Of a stretch of 64,000 nt of DNA, positions 33,228 to 41,514 are shown piece by piece. The notes below the pieces were generated by a model. It ran no database searches and was not told where the DNA came from. It saw only the letters and a program-made list of their open reading frames with translations. Source of the DNA: Falsiroseomonas stagni DSM 19981 (GTDB lineage: Bacteria > Pseudomonadota > Alphaproteobacteria > Acetobacterales > Acetobacteraceae). Location: contig NZ_FOSQ01000012.1 of assembly GCF_900114315.1 (NCBI RefSeq), positions 117,370 to 181,369 of the forward strand. The letters run 5' to 3'. Made by a program: the position numbers and the translations under genes. How positions within the stretch are numbered: the stretch's first letter is position 1; every line of letters begins with the position of its first letter.

Positions 33228-34832
33228 TTACCGGATGCGCGGGAGTTCGTCGAAGGTGTGGAACGGCGGCGGGGAGGAGACCTGCCATTCCAGCGTCGTC
33301 GCACCCTCACCCCACGGGTTGGCAGCGGCCTTGGCGCCCTTCGTCAGCGTGTGCCAGAGCACATAGAAGAAGAAGAGGAAGGCGGCGACCGAGATGTAGG
33401 ACCCGATGGAGGCCACCAGGTTCCAGCCCCAGAAGGCGTCCGGATAATCCGGGTAGCGGCGCGGCATGCCCTGGTTGCCCAGGAAGTGCATCGGGAAGAA
33501 GGTCAGGTTCACGCCGACGAAGGTGAGCCAGAAGTGGATCTTGCCGAGTTTCTCGTCGTACTGGCGGCCCGACATCTTCCCCATCCAGTAGTAGATGCCG
33601 CAGTAGATGCCGTAGACGGCGCCGAGCGACAGCACGTAGTGGAAGTGGCCGACCACGTAGTAGGTGTTGTGCAGGATCTGCGTGATGCCCGCATTCGCCA
33701 GCACCACGCCCGTGACGCCACCCACCGTGAACAGGAAGATGAAGCCGATGGCGAAGAGCATCGGCGTGTTCAGCGTCAGGCTGCCGCCCCACATGGTAGC
33801 GATCCAGGAGAAGATCTTGATGCCCGTCGGCACGGCGATGACCATCGTCGCGGCCATGAAGTAGGCGCGCGTGTCGACGTCCATGCCGGAGGTGTACATG
33901 TGGTGCGCCCACACGATGAAGCCGACGACGCCGATCGCGACCATGGCGTAGGCCATGCCCAGGTAGCCGAAGATCGGCTTCTTGGAGAAGGTCGAGATGA
34001 CGTGGCTGACGATGCCGAAGGCCGGCAGGATCATGATGTAGACTTCGGGGTGGCCGAAGAACCAGAACAGGTGCTGGAACAGCACGGGGTCGCCGCCGCC
34101 GGCCGGGTCGAAGAAGGCCGTGCCGAAGTTGCGGTCCGTGATCAGCATGGTGATGGCGCCGGCCAGGACGGGCACGGCCAGCAGCAGCAGGAATGCGGTG
34201 ACCAGCATCGACCACACGAACAGCGGCATCTTGTGCAGCGTCATGCCGGGCGCGCGCATGTTGAAGATGGTGGTGATGAAGTTGGCCGCGCCGAGGATGG
34301 AGCTGGCACCCGCCAGGTGCAGGCCGAACAGCGCCATGTCCATCGCCGGGCCGGACTGGTAGGTGTCATCCGACAGCGGCGGGTAGATGGTCCAGCCCGC
34401 GCCGGCGCCGCCACCGATGAACAGGCTGCTCCCCAGCATCAGGAAGGCCGGCACCAGCAGCCAGAAGCTGATGTTGTTCATGCGCGGGAAGGCCATGTCC
34501 GGCGCGCCGATCATGATCGGCACGAACCAGTTGCCGAAGCCGCCGATCAGCGCGGGCATGATCACGAAGAACACCATGATCAGGCCGTGGGCGGAGACAT
34601 AGGCATTCCACATCTGGCCATCGGCGAAGATCTGCATGCCGGGCTGCTGCAGTTCCATGCGCATCAGCAGCGACAGGCCGATGCCGACGATCGCGGCGAT
34701 CAGCGAGAAGCCGATGTAGAGCGTGCCGATATCCTTGTGGTTGGTGGAGAACAGCCACCGGTTCACGAAGGAGGGCGTGTGGTCGTGGTGGTCGTGTGAA
34801 CCGTGGGGGGCGTCGTGTGCCGCGGTCGCCAT
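33228..34832 (-). CDS. ctaD: Cytochrome c oxidase subunit I (aa3 type)
   Basis: Subunit I holds heme a and the heme a3-CuB centre. The 534-residue protein has twelve hydrophobic helices. The CuB/cross-linked-Tyr motif [17 protein letters not shown] is near residue 257, [12 protein letters not shown] near 310 carries the CuB histidine pair, and [19 protein letters not shown] near 390 carries the heme ligands. An N-terminal segment [14 protein letters not shown] is typical. The K- and D-channel motifs look normal. The extreme N-terminus is histidine-rich ([15 protein letters not shown]), a feature I would note but not interpret. Confidence 0.97.
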   Translation of the reverse strand: MATAAHDAPHGSHDHHDHTPSFVNRWLFSTNHKDIGTLYIGFSLIAAIVGIGLSLLMRMELQQPGMQIFADGQMWNAYVSAHGLIMVFFVIMPALIGGFGNWFVPIMIGAPDMAFPRMNNISFWLLVPAFLMLGSSLFIGGGAGAGWTIYPPLSDDTYQSGPAMDMALFGLHLAGASSILGAANFITTIFNMRAPGMTLHKMPLFVWSMLVTAFLLLLAVPVLAGAITMLITDRNFGTAFFDPAGGGDPVLFQHLFWFFGHPEVYIMILPAFGIVSHVISTFSKKPIFGYLGMAYAMVAIGVVGFIVWAHHMYTSGMDVDTRAYFMAATMVIAVPTGIKIFSWIATMWGGSLTLNTPMLFAIGFIFLFTVGGVTGVVLANAGITQILHNTYYVVGHFHYVLSLGAVYGIYCGIYYWMGKMSGRQYDEKLGKIHFWLTFVGVNLTFFPMHFLGNQGMPRRYPDYPDAFWGWNLVASIGSYISVAAFLFFFYVLWHTLTKGAKAAANPWGEGATTLEWQVSSPPPFHTFDELPRIR

Positions 34833-34874
34833 CTGGGGTGTGTCCGCTTCTCGTGTTGGCTCTGGAGCCCCGCC

Positions 34875-35798
34875 TTACCGGCGGGCCTCCGCGACATTCA
34901 GGGTGGGGGCCGCAGGAGCGGCCGCAAGGGCGGGCACCGGGCCGGGCGGCAGGCCCTCGGCAAAGCGGGTCTTCGCCTGCTCGGCCCAGGCCTGGAATTC
35001 AGCCTGCGGCACGGCGCGGACGACGATCGGCATGAACCAGTGGTTGACGCCGCAGATCTGGTTGCACTGGCCGTAGAAGGTGCCGGCGCGGTCGGCGCGC
35101 ATCCAGGTCTCCATCGTCCGGCCCGGGATCGTGTACTTCTGCACGCCGAGCGAGGGCACGAAGAAGCTGTGGATCACGTCCTGGCCCGTGGTCAGGATGC
35201 GGACCGTGGCGCCCACCGGGATGACCAGCGGGTTGTCGACATCGAGGTTGCGGATCTGGCCGGGCTGCAGGTCGGCCGTCTGCACGGGGTAGCTGTCGAA
35301 GGTGAAGTTGCCGTGGTCGGGGTAGGCATAGTGCCAGTACCACTGCCGGCCCTGCACATTGATCGTCAGGTCGGCGTCCACCGCGCGGTCCTGGTAGTAG
35401 ATCAGGCGGAAGGACGGGATGGCGATCACCACCAGGATCAGCACCGGGATCACCGTCCAGGCCACTTCCAGCAGCGTGTTGTGGCTGGTGCGGGACGGGT
35501 TCGGGTTCACCTCCGCCCGGAACTTCAGCACGACATAGACGAGGAGCAGGAAGACGAAGATCGTGATCGCGACGATGATCCAGAAGACCAGCGTGTTGAA
35601 GGACGAGATCGCGTCCTTGATCGGCCCGCCGGAGGGCTGGAGGCCCATGCCCCAGGGCTGCGGCGCGCCGACCATGCCGCCGCCGGCGGCCTGCGCCAGC
35701 GCATCGCCGCCCGCGATCATCATCGCCAGCAACGCCCATGCGAAGGCGGCCATGCGGCCCCCTGCGTACCCTCGAAACGCACTGATCACGTGCCGCAT
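34875..35798 (-). CDS. ctaC: Cytochrome c oxidase subunit II
   Basis: Subunit II accepts electrons from cytochrome c at the CuA site. The 307-residue precursor has a leader (FAWALLAMMIAGGDALAQ), two membrane helices (NTLVFWIIVAITIFVFLLLVYVV and LLEVAWTVIPVLILVVIAIP) and a periplasmic cupredoxin domain. GRQWYWHY and the CuA ligand motif GQCNQICGVNHWFMPI are visible. The ATG at 35798 (MRHVIS) is chosen because of a purine-rich site just upstream and because the longer frame would start in an unrelated low-complexity stretch. It is the first gene of the oxidase operon. Confidence 0.95.
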   Translation of the reverse strand: MRHVISAFRGYAGGRMAAFAWALLAMMIAGGDALAQAAGGGMVGAPQPWGMGLQPSGGPIKDAISSFNTLVFWIIVAITIFVFLLLVYVVLKFRAEVNPNPSRTSHNTLLEVAWTVIPVLILVVIAIPSFRLIYYQDRAVDADLTINVQGRQWYWHYAYPDHGNFTFDSYPVQTADLQPGQIRNLDVDNPLVIPVGATVRILTTGQDVIHSFFVPSLGVQKYTIPGRTMETWMRADRAGTFYGQCNQICGVNHWFMPIVVRAVPQAEFQAWAEQAKTRFAEGLPPGPVPALAAAPAAPTLNVAEARR

Positions 35799-35931
35799 CC
35801 TGTCGTCCCGTAGGCGCGCGGGGCGCGCCCGAATTCCGCTCCCCAACCACCGGGCGACCCGCCCGCCGGTGGCCGTGCTGGCACCCCTCCGCCCCCTGAG
35901 GGGGAAGGGTCGCCGCGGCGCGACCATAGTT

Positions 35932-35991
35932 GTCGGTGCCGCACTGCACAAGTGAGCCTGCCGGTCGTCATCGCAAGATGACGGCACCGAC
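35932..35991. promoter_or_regulatory. Nested inverted repeat upstream of the oxidase operon
   Basis: GTCGGTGCCG at 35932-35941 pairs with its perfect complement at 35982-35991, and the inner CGTCAT (35966-35971) pairs with ATGACG (35978-35983). The two pairings overlap at 35982-35983, so they are alternative structures. The region lies in the 277-base gap between the end of the ArsR gene (36076) and ctaC (35798), both on the minus strand. It could be a terminator of the arsR transcript, a leader structure of the oxidase operon, or an operator. Confidence 0.35.
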
Positions 35992-36075
35992 TGTCATGCT
36001 GGAAAGGTTAAGGAATTGGCCACTTCCGGCTGCATGGCAGCGGCATGCAAGCCTGGCGCCGCGGCGGCGGCGGGA

Positions 36076-36411
36076 TCAGGCGCCGGGGGCCTGCTCGGCC
36101 TCCGCCTCGCCCTCCGCCACATGGTCCAGCATGTCCGTCAGCATGGACCGGATGTGGCTGTCCCCCACCACATAGAAGACCTGCCGCCCCCGTCTTTCCG
36201 CCTGCAGCAGCCTGGCCGCGCGCAGCAGGCGCAGGTGATGGGAAACGAGGGAGGCCGAGATGCCGAGCCCATCCGCCATGTCGCCGACCGACACCGGCGC
36301 ATCCAGGCAGGCCAGGATGATGCGCAGCCGGGTCGGGTCGCTCATCATCTGGAACATCTCGGCCAGTTCGACGACCTGGTCTTCGGGAATGCGTGCGCCG
36401 CGAACCGCCAT
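36076..36411 (-). CDS. ArsR/SmtB family metalloregulator
   Basis: This 111-residue winged-helix repressor has LAEMFQMMSDPTRLRIILACL at its first helices, the recognition helix VGDMADGLGISASLVSHHLRLL, and a beta-wing ERRGRQVFYVVGD. The following SHIRSMLTDMLDHV helix supplies D/H residues at the alpha-5 metal site position of SmtB/CzrA-type sensors. No CxC alpha-3 motif is seen. The start at 36411 has GAGG six bases upstream. Upstream ATGs at 36423 and 36438 lie in a 15-base tandem repeat and are possible alternatives. It is divergent from the mntABCD-like operon and is its likely repressor. Confidence 0.9.
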   Translation of the reverse strand: MAVRGARIPEDQVVELAEMFQMMSDPTRLRIILACLDAPVSVGDMADGLGISASLVSHHLRLLRAARLLQAERRGRQVFYVVGDSHIRSMLTDMLDHVAEGEAEAEQAPGA

Positions 36412-36571
36412 GCCTGACCTCATCCCCCCTGACTTCATCCCCCCTGGGACCCCCGCGACGCGGCCTGCCCCGCCCAGCCCTACCGTCGCGCCACCCCGCC
36501 CCACCGTAAAGGGCCGGAACGTAAAGGCGTGCTTGACGGCAGCGTCGCGCCATTCCATGTGGATGACAACG

Positions 36572-36593
36572 CCAAGTTATTGAAAAAACTTGG
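36572..36593. promoter_or_regulatory. Candidate operator between the ArsR gene and the metal importer
   Basis: CCAAGTT (36572-36578) and AACTTGG (36587-36593) form a perfect 7-base inverted repeat around the 8-base centre ATTGAAAA, in an AT-rich stretch unusual for this DNA. It lies in the 226-base divergent region, 45 bases before the importer start, where a repressor could block the plus-strand promoter. The related half-sequences ATATGTGAA (36594) and TTCATAT (36650), typical of SmtB-type sites, are also present but too far apart to form a standard site. Confidence 0.35.
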
Positions 36594-36637
36594 ATATGTG
36601 AAGAACTGAAGAGCCCAAGACATCAATAGGAGTACAC

Positions 36638-37621
36638 GTGAACACACGTTCATATGTGGCCGCAAGCCGCCGCTCCCTCCTGGCCGCCGCGCTCGGCGCC
36701 GCCATGCCCCTTCCCGCCCTCGCCCAGGCCGCGCCCCGCGCGCCGCGCAACGTGCTAGCCACCGTCGCCATGGTGGGCGACGTGGTGCGGGAGATCTCGG
36801 GCGGCCGCATCCGGGCGGAGACCCTGATCGGGGAAGGCGTCGACCCGCATCTGTTCCGGCCGACCCGGGCCGACATCGCCCGCCTGCTCTCCGCCGATGC
36901 CGTCTTCGCCAGCGGCCATCGCCTGGAAGGGCGCATGGGGGATGTGCTGGACCGCGTCCGCGGCGCCGGCAAGCCGGTGATCCTGATCGCCGAGAGCCTG
37001 CCGCGGGACCGGCTGCGGGCCAATCCGGACTATCCGGATTCCGCCGACCCGCATGTCTGGATGGACCCCTCCCTCTGGTCCCTCGCCTCCGTCTCGGCGG
37101 CGGAGGCGCTGGGCCGCCTGGCGCCCGATTTGCGGGAGACCTTCGCCGACAATCTGGAGAAGTTCCGGGCGAGGCTCGCGCGGCTCGACGCCTATGCCCG
37201 CGACTCGGTGGCGACCATCCCGGCCAATGCCCGCGTCCTGGTCACCGCGCATGACGCCTTCGCCTATTTCGGCGCCCGCTACGGGCTGGAGGTGGAGAGC
37301 ATCCAGGGCCTCTCGACGGAAGCCGAGGCCAATCTGGCCGCGATCGAGGCGCTGGTCCGCAAGCTGGTGGACCGCCGCGTGCCCGCCGTCTTCGCCGAAA
37401 CCTCCGTGCCCGATCGCGCCGTCCGCGCGTTGATCGAGGGCGCGGGCGCGCGCGGGCAGCGTGTCGCGCTGGGGGGCAATCTGTTCTCCGACGCCATGGG
37501 CCGGCCCGGCAGCTATGAGGGGACCTATGAAGGCATGATCGACCACAACGTCACGATCATCACCCGCGCGCTGGGCGGCCAGGCGCCGGCGCGCGGCCTG
37601 AACGGGCGGCTGGCGGGATGA
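36638..37621 (+). CDS. mntA: Metal ABC transporter periplasmic binding protein (MntA/SitA/ZnuA family)
   Basis: The 327-residue receptor is a cluster A-I (TroA-fold) metal binder. It has a leader with an RRSLLAAALGAAMPLPALAQ segment. Ligand positions appear as DPHLF near residue 69, DPHVWMDP near 135, TAHDAFAYFG near 205 and AETSVPD near 250, with IDHNV near the C-terminus. There is no His-rich loop of the kind found in ZnuA, and the Glu/Asp pattern favours Mn(II) or Fe(II), but zinc cannot be excluded. It starts with GTG at 36638 after a good AGGAG site and overlaps the ATPase gene by 4 bases. Confidence 0.9.
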   Translation: MNTRSYVAASRRSLLAAALGAAMPLPALAQAAPRAPRNVLATVAMVGDVVREISGGRIRAETLIGEGVDPHLFRPTRADIARLLSADAVFASGHRLEGRMGDVLDRVRGAGKPVILIAESLPRDRLRANPDYPDSADPHVWMDPSLWSLASVSAAEALGRLAPDLRETFADNLEKFRARLARLDAYARDSVATIPANARVLVTAHDAFAYFGARYGLEVESIQGLSTEAEANLAAIEALVRKLVDRRVPAVFAETSVPDRAVRALIEGAGARGQRVALGGNLFSDAMGRPGSYEGTYEGMIDHNVTIITRALGGQAPARGLNGRLAG

Positions 37622-38382
37622 CCATCGCACCCCCGCTGTCGGTCAGCCACCTGACGGTCGCCTATGGCGAAAGGCCGGCTGTCTGGGACGTGACCTGGAA
37701 CGCGCCCACGGGGCTGACCGCCATCGTCGGGCCGAATGGCGCGGGGAAATCGACCCTCCTCAAGGCGACACTCGGCCTGGTGCCGGCCCTGTCCGGGGAG
37801 GTCCGCTTCTTCGGCCGGCCGCTGGAGGAGGTGCGCGACCGGATCGGCTACCTGCCGCAGCGTGCCAGCGTGGATTGGGACTTCCCGGCCACCGCGCTCG
37901 ATGTCGTGTGCATGGCGCGCTACCCGCGGATGCGCTGGTGGGGGCCGGTGCCGCGCCGGCACCGGGACGCCGCCCGCGCGGCGCTGGCCCAGGTGGGGAT
38001 GGAGGGCTTCGCGGAACGCCAGATCGGCAAGCTCTCCGGCGGCCAGCAGCAGCGCGTCTTCCTGGCGCGGGCGCTCGCGCAGGATGCCGACCTCGTGCTG
38101 ATGGACGAACCCTTCGCGGCGGTGGATGCGGCGACGGAGCAGGCCATCGTCACCGTGCTGCGGGATTTGGTGGCGAAGGGCCGGCACGTGGTGGCGGTGC
38201 ACCACGACCTCGGCACCGTCCCCGACTATTTCTCCAGTGTCCTGCTGATCAACGCGCGGGTCTTCGCCAGCGGCCCGGTCGGGGAAGCCTTCACCAACGC
38301 CAATATCGGCGCGACCTATGGCGCGCGCCTGGCGCTGCTGGACCAGGCCAATGTGCGGGCGGCAGAGGCCCGGGCATCATGA
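37618..38382 (+). CDS. mntB: Metal ABC transporter ATP-binding protein (MntB/ZnuC-like)
   Basis: This 254-residue ATPase has Walker A GPNGAGKSTLLKA near residue 38, a Q-loop IGYLPQRASVDWDFP, the signature LSGGQQQRVFLARA near 138 and Walker B LVLMDEPFAAVD near 159. QRxxxDWDFP is a recurrent feature of the Mn/Zn-type (TroB/MntB/SitB) ATPases. Start and stop overlap the receptor and first permease genes by 4 bases each. Confidence 0.94.
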   Translation: MTIAPPLSVSHLTVAYGERPAVWDVTWNAPTGLTAIVGPNGAGKSTLLKATLGLVPALSGEVRFFGRPLEEVRDRIGYLPQRASVDWDFPATALDVVCMARYPRMRWWGPVPRRHRDAARAALAQVGMEGFAERQIGKLSGGQQQRVFLARALAQDADLVLMDEPFAAVDAATEQAIVTVLRDLVAKGRHVVAVHHDLGTVPDYFSSVLLINARVFASGPVGEAFTNANIGATYGARLALLDQANVRAAEARAS

Positions 38383-39671
38383 TCGCCTACAACACCGCCG
38401 TCGTCCTGCTGGGCTGCGCGCTGCTGGGGCTCGCCGCCGGGACCGTCGGCACCTTCTCCCTGCTGCGTGGCCGGGCGCTGGTGGCGGATGCGGTGGGCCA
38501 TGCGGCGCTGCCCGGCGTCGCCATCGCGGCGCTGATCGTCGCCACGCTCGGCGGCGATCCGCGCTCCCTCCCGCCCCTGCTGGCGGGGGCGGCCACGGCC
38601 GGGGTGCTCGGCGTGCTGGCGGTGCAGGCGCTGGCGCGCACGGGCCGGATCCGGGAGGACGCGGCGATCGCCATCGTCCTCTCCTCCTTCTACGCGCTCG
38701 GCGTCGCGATCCTGTCCTGGCTCCAGACGCAGCCCGGCGCGGCGCAGGCGGGGCTGTCCAAGTTCATCCTGGGCCAGGCGGCGGCGATGCGGGCGGAGGA
38801 TGCGGTGGTCGCGGCCTCCGTCGCCGGGGTCTGCCTGCTGGTCTGCCTGGTGATGTTCCAGCGGCTGCGCGCCGTGTGCTTCGACCCGGATTTCTGCCGG
38901 ATGCAGGGGCTGGGCGTGCAGAAGGTGGACCTTCTGCTGCTCGGGCTGCTGGTGCTGGTCTGCGTGGCGGGGTTGCAGGCGGTGGGGCTGATCCTGGTGG
39001 TGGCGCTGCTGGTGCTGCCGGCCGCCACCGCCCGGCTGCTGACCTTCCGCCTGCCGCGGATGCTCGCGATTTCCGCCGTGATCGGCGCGGTCTGCGGGGC
39101 GGCGGGCGCCTGGGTCTCCGCCCTGCGGCCGGAGGTGCCGACCGGCGCCGCCGTGGTGCTGGCGCTGGCCGCGGTCTTCACCGTGGCGCTACTGCTGGCG
39201 CCGGAACGGGGGCTGCTCGCGCAGGTCTATACCCATCTTCGCCGGCGCCTGGCCGCCGATACCGAGCATTTCCTCCGCGCGGCGTGGGAGGCGCAGGAGA
39301 TCGCGGGCGCCGGCCCCGGCACGGCGGGCGACCGCTGGGCGCCGATCGGCGCGGTGGCCGCGGCGCGGGGCTGGCGGATCGGGCGGGCGCGGCGGCTGGC
39401 CTTCTGGCTGGCGCAGCGCGGCCTGGTCGCCCGCGCCGATGGCAATGTGCACCTGACGCCCCGCGGCGCCGCCGCCGCCCGCCGGGCCGTGCGCGCCCAT
39501 CGCGCGGTGGAGCATCACCTGCTGGCGGCCGGGGCGACGGACATCGCCTCCGCCGACCGGCTGGCGGATCTGGTGGAGCACGGCCTGCCGCCGGAAATGG
39601 CGGCCAGGCTGCTGCCCGAACCCTCCGCCCTGCCCGCCAGCCCGCACCAATTGGGAGAGAGGCGGCCATGA
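38379..39671 (+). CDS. mntC: Metal ABC permease fused to a DtxR-like regulatory domain (MntC type)
   Basis: The 430-residue product has an ABC-3 permease half (residues 1-290, eight or nine hydrophobic segments, with DAVGHAALPGVAIA near 36 and QAVGLILVVALLVLPAATARL near 205). The second half lacks membrane segments. That part resembles a DtxR/MntR repressor: a winged helix (APIGAVAAARGWRIGRARRLA, LVARADGNVHLTPRG) followed by AHRAVEHHLL and LVEHGLPPEMAARLL. The last two match the metal-binding dimerisation helices (HRxxE ... EHxLxxE). MntC of some Firmicutes has the same extension. It may sense cytoplasmic metal and gate the transporter or bind DNA. Confidence 0.9.
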   Translation: MIAYNTAVVLLGCALLGLAAGTVGTFSLLRGRALVADAVGHAALPGVAIAALIVATLGGDPRSLPPLLAGAATAGVLGVLAVQALARTGRIREDAAIAIVLSSFYALGVAILSWLQTQPGAAQAGLSKFILGQAAAMRAEDAVVAASVAGVCLLVCLVMFQRLRAVCFDPDFCRMQGLGVQKVDLLLLGLLVLVCVAGLQAVGLILVVALLVLPAATARLLTFRLPRMLAISAVIGAVCGAAGAWVSALRPEVPTGAAVVLALAAVFTVALLLAPERGLLAQVYTHLRRRLAADTEHFLRAAWEAQEIAGAGPGTAGDRWAPIGAVAAARGWRIGRARRLAFWLAQRGLVARADGNVHLTPRGAAAARRAVRAHRAVEHHLLAAGATDIASADRLADLVEHGLPPEMAARLLPEPSALPASPHQLGERRP

Positions 39672-40594
39672 CCATCCGGGATTTCCTCATGCTCGACCTG
39701 CCGCCCCTGCTGGCGGCGCTGATGGCGGGGGCCACCTGCGGGTTGCTTGGCAGCTTTCTCGTGCTGCGGCGCGAGTCGCTGGTGGGGGATGCGCTGTCGC
39801 ACGCCGTTCTGCCGGGCATCGTGCTGGCCTTCGCCATCACCGGCGCGCGCAGCGGGTTGCCGATGCTGGTCGGCGCCATGGCGGCGGGGCTGCTGGCGGT
39901 GGTGCTGATCTCCGTCGTGCAGCGGGCGGCGCGACTCGATCCCGGGGCCGCGATCGGGGCGATCTTCACCACCTTCTTCGCCATCGGCCTGGTGCTGATG
40001 GAGACGACGGGCGCGCGGAGCGTCGATCTCGACCTGGATTGCGTGCTGTTCGGCCAGCTGGAGACGCTGGTCTGGGCGCAGGCCGAGGGCCTGCATTCCC
40101 TGGTCGATCCGGTGGCGCTGGAGGGTCTGCCCCGGCAGCTCGGCCTGCTGGCCGGCGTGGGGCTGGTGGTAGCTGTGGTGGTGGCGGCGCTGTGGCGGCC
40201 GCTGAAGCTGATCTGCTTCGACCCCGGCTATGCCGCGGCGCTCGGCATGCCGTCCCGCGCGCTGGAATTCGGCCTGGCGCTGCTGGTCGCGGCCGCGGCG
40301 GTCGCGGCCTTCGAGTCGGTGGGATCGATCCTGGTGGTGGCGATGCTGGTCTGCCCGGCGGCGGCGCTGCGGCTGATGACGGACCGCTATGGCGCGCAGG
40401 TGCTGGGCGGCGCGGCGCTGGGGGCGGCGCTGGGCGGCGTGGGCTATGCGCTGGCCGGGCCGGTGCCGGCGGCGCTCGGCCTCGACATTTCACTCAATGC
40501 CGCGGGCGTCATCGGCACGCTGGGCGGCGTGATGGTGGCGGTGGCAGCGCTGGTGCGGGCGGGAGTCCGGCGCGCGCGCGTGGTCACCGCTTAA
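39668..40594 (+). CDS. mntD: Metal ABC transporter permease, second subunit (MntD type)
   Basis: This 308-residue ABC-3 permease has about eight hydrophobic segments. It has the conserved GSFLVLRRESLVGDALSHAVLPGIVLAF region, of which GDALSHAVLPG near residue 39 is the key motif, and SVGSILVVAMLVCPAAALRLM near 218. It heterodimerises with the fused permease encoded just upstream (4-base overlap); two different permeases are typical of SitABCD/MntABCD systems. The gene ends immediately before a family B intergenic repeat. Confidence 0.93.
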   Translation: MTIRDFLMLDLPPLLAALMAGATCGLLGSFLVLRRESLVGDALSHAVLPGIVLAFAITGARSGLPMLVGAMAAGLLAVVLISVVQRAARLDPGAAIGAIFTTFFAIGLVLMETTGARSVDLDLDCVLFGQLETLVWAQAEGLHSLVDPVALEGLPRQLGLLAGVGLVVAVVVAALWRPLKLICFDPGYAAALGMPSRALEFGLALLVAAAAVAAFESVGSILVVAMLVCPAAALRLMTDRYGAQVLGGAALGAALGGVGYALAGPVPAALGLDISLNAAGVIGTLGGVMVAVAALVRAGVRRARVVTA

Positions 40595-40730
40595 GGCGGG
40601 GGAACGCTGTTCCCCCGCACCCCCATGCCAGGGTCCGGCCGGACCCTGGACCGGGATGAATTGACGATGGTCCAGGGGGCTCTGCCCCGTGGTGGATGGG
40701 GTCCGGGGAAGGCGGAGCCTTCCCCATCAA
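40595..40730 (+). repeat. Family B hairpin-rich intergenic repeat, copy B1
   Basis: The element fills the whole gap between mntD and the convergent methyltransferase gene. It holds a 10-base stem GCGGGGGAAC/GTTCCCCCGC (40596-40618, loop GCT) and a 22-base perfect palindrome centred at 40638/40639 (CCAGGGTCCGG and complement). A GATGGTCCAGGGGG ... CTGCCCC segment follows, and then a 9-base stem GGGGAAGGC/GCCTTCCCC (40705-40725, loop GGA). Copy B2 (47716) is homologous in inverted orientation. It could act as a two-way terminator for the converging transcripts. Confidence 0.8.
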
Positions 40731-41423
40731 CTATGCCGCGGCGGCGAGGGCGCCCATCGGCTGGTTCCGCACGCTGACCAGCGTGAACAGCCCCGCCGGC
40801 TGGCAGGGTTCCATCATGTCCACCTGCACCGTCGCCGGGTCCAGCAGGTCCCGCAGCGCGAAGTCGGGGTGCCAGCCCAGCAGGCGGGACAGCGGCGCCA
40901 TGGCGCGCTCCACCCACCAGCGGGGCCCGTCCTCCGCCGCGAAATGATTCACGAAGAGCAGGTGGCCGCCCGGGCGGACCACGCGCGACATCTCCGCGAA
41001 CAGGTCCTTGGCGTTCGGCACCACGCTGGCCGTGAACATCGCCACCGCGATGTCGAAGGAGCCATCGGCGAAGGCCATGTGCTCCGCGTCCATCTCCGCC
41101 AGGCCGACGACGTGGCCGAGCTTCTCCTCCCGGACCCGCTCGGCGGCCTTCTCCAGCATCTCCCGCGACAGGTCGATGCCGACCACGCGCTTGTCGCCGC
41201 GGTAGCGCGGCAAGGCGAGGCCGGTGCCCACGCCCACCTCGAGCACGCGGGTGCCGGGCAGGCGGTTGACCTCGGCCACCGCGCGGCGGCGGCCATAGGC
41301 GGAGACGCCGCCGAAGACCGCGTCATAGACGCCCGCCCAGCGCCGATAGGCGTCCCGGACGCCAGCGGCGTCCAGCGCGGCTCGGGGATGGTCTCGGTCG
41401 GGAGCGTCGGTGCGGATGGTCAT
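40731..41423 (-). CDS. SAM-dependent methyltransferase, phosphatidylethanolamine N-methyltransferase-like
   Basis: This 230-residue class I methyltransferase has motif I VLEVGVGTGLALPRY near residue 60, VVGIDLSREMLEKA (motif II/post I) near residue 80 and RVVRPGGHLLFVNHF near 150. The N-terminal YRRWAGVYDAVFG and the VGVGTGL form closely follow Rhodobacter-type PmtA enzymes, which convert phosphatidylethanolamine stepwise to phosphatidylcholine. UbiE-like quinone methylation is a possible alternative. The ATG at 41423 is used; an eight-codon extension is possible. Confidence 0.82.
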   Translation of the reverse strand: MTIRTDAPDRDHPRAALDAAGVRDAYRRWAGVYDAVFGGVSAYGRRRAVAEVNRLPGTRVLEVGVGTGLALPRYRGDKRVVGIDLSREMLEKAAERVREEKLGHVVGLAEMDAEHMAFADGSFDIAVAMFTASVVPNAKDLFAEMSRVVRPGGHLLFVNHFAAEDGPRWWVERAMAPLSRLLGWHPDFALRDLLDPATVQVDMMEPCQPAGLFTLVSVRNQPMGALAAAA

Positions 41424-41514
41424 GCCTGGCCAGTCTGCGAATTGCACCCCGGGCTAGTCCCAACGGACCGTGTCGCGCAAGCCCGAAGATGACGTGAAGC
41501 GCGGAAGCGGGTCT

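Noticed and set aside
36638..40594. Calling the metal importer a zinc (ZnuABC) system
   Set aside because: The receptor lacks a His-rich loop and there are two different permeases with an MntC-type fusion, which fits Mn/Fe systems better; the metal remains unproven.
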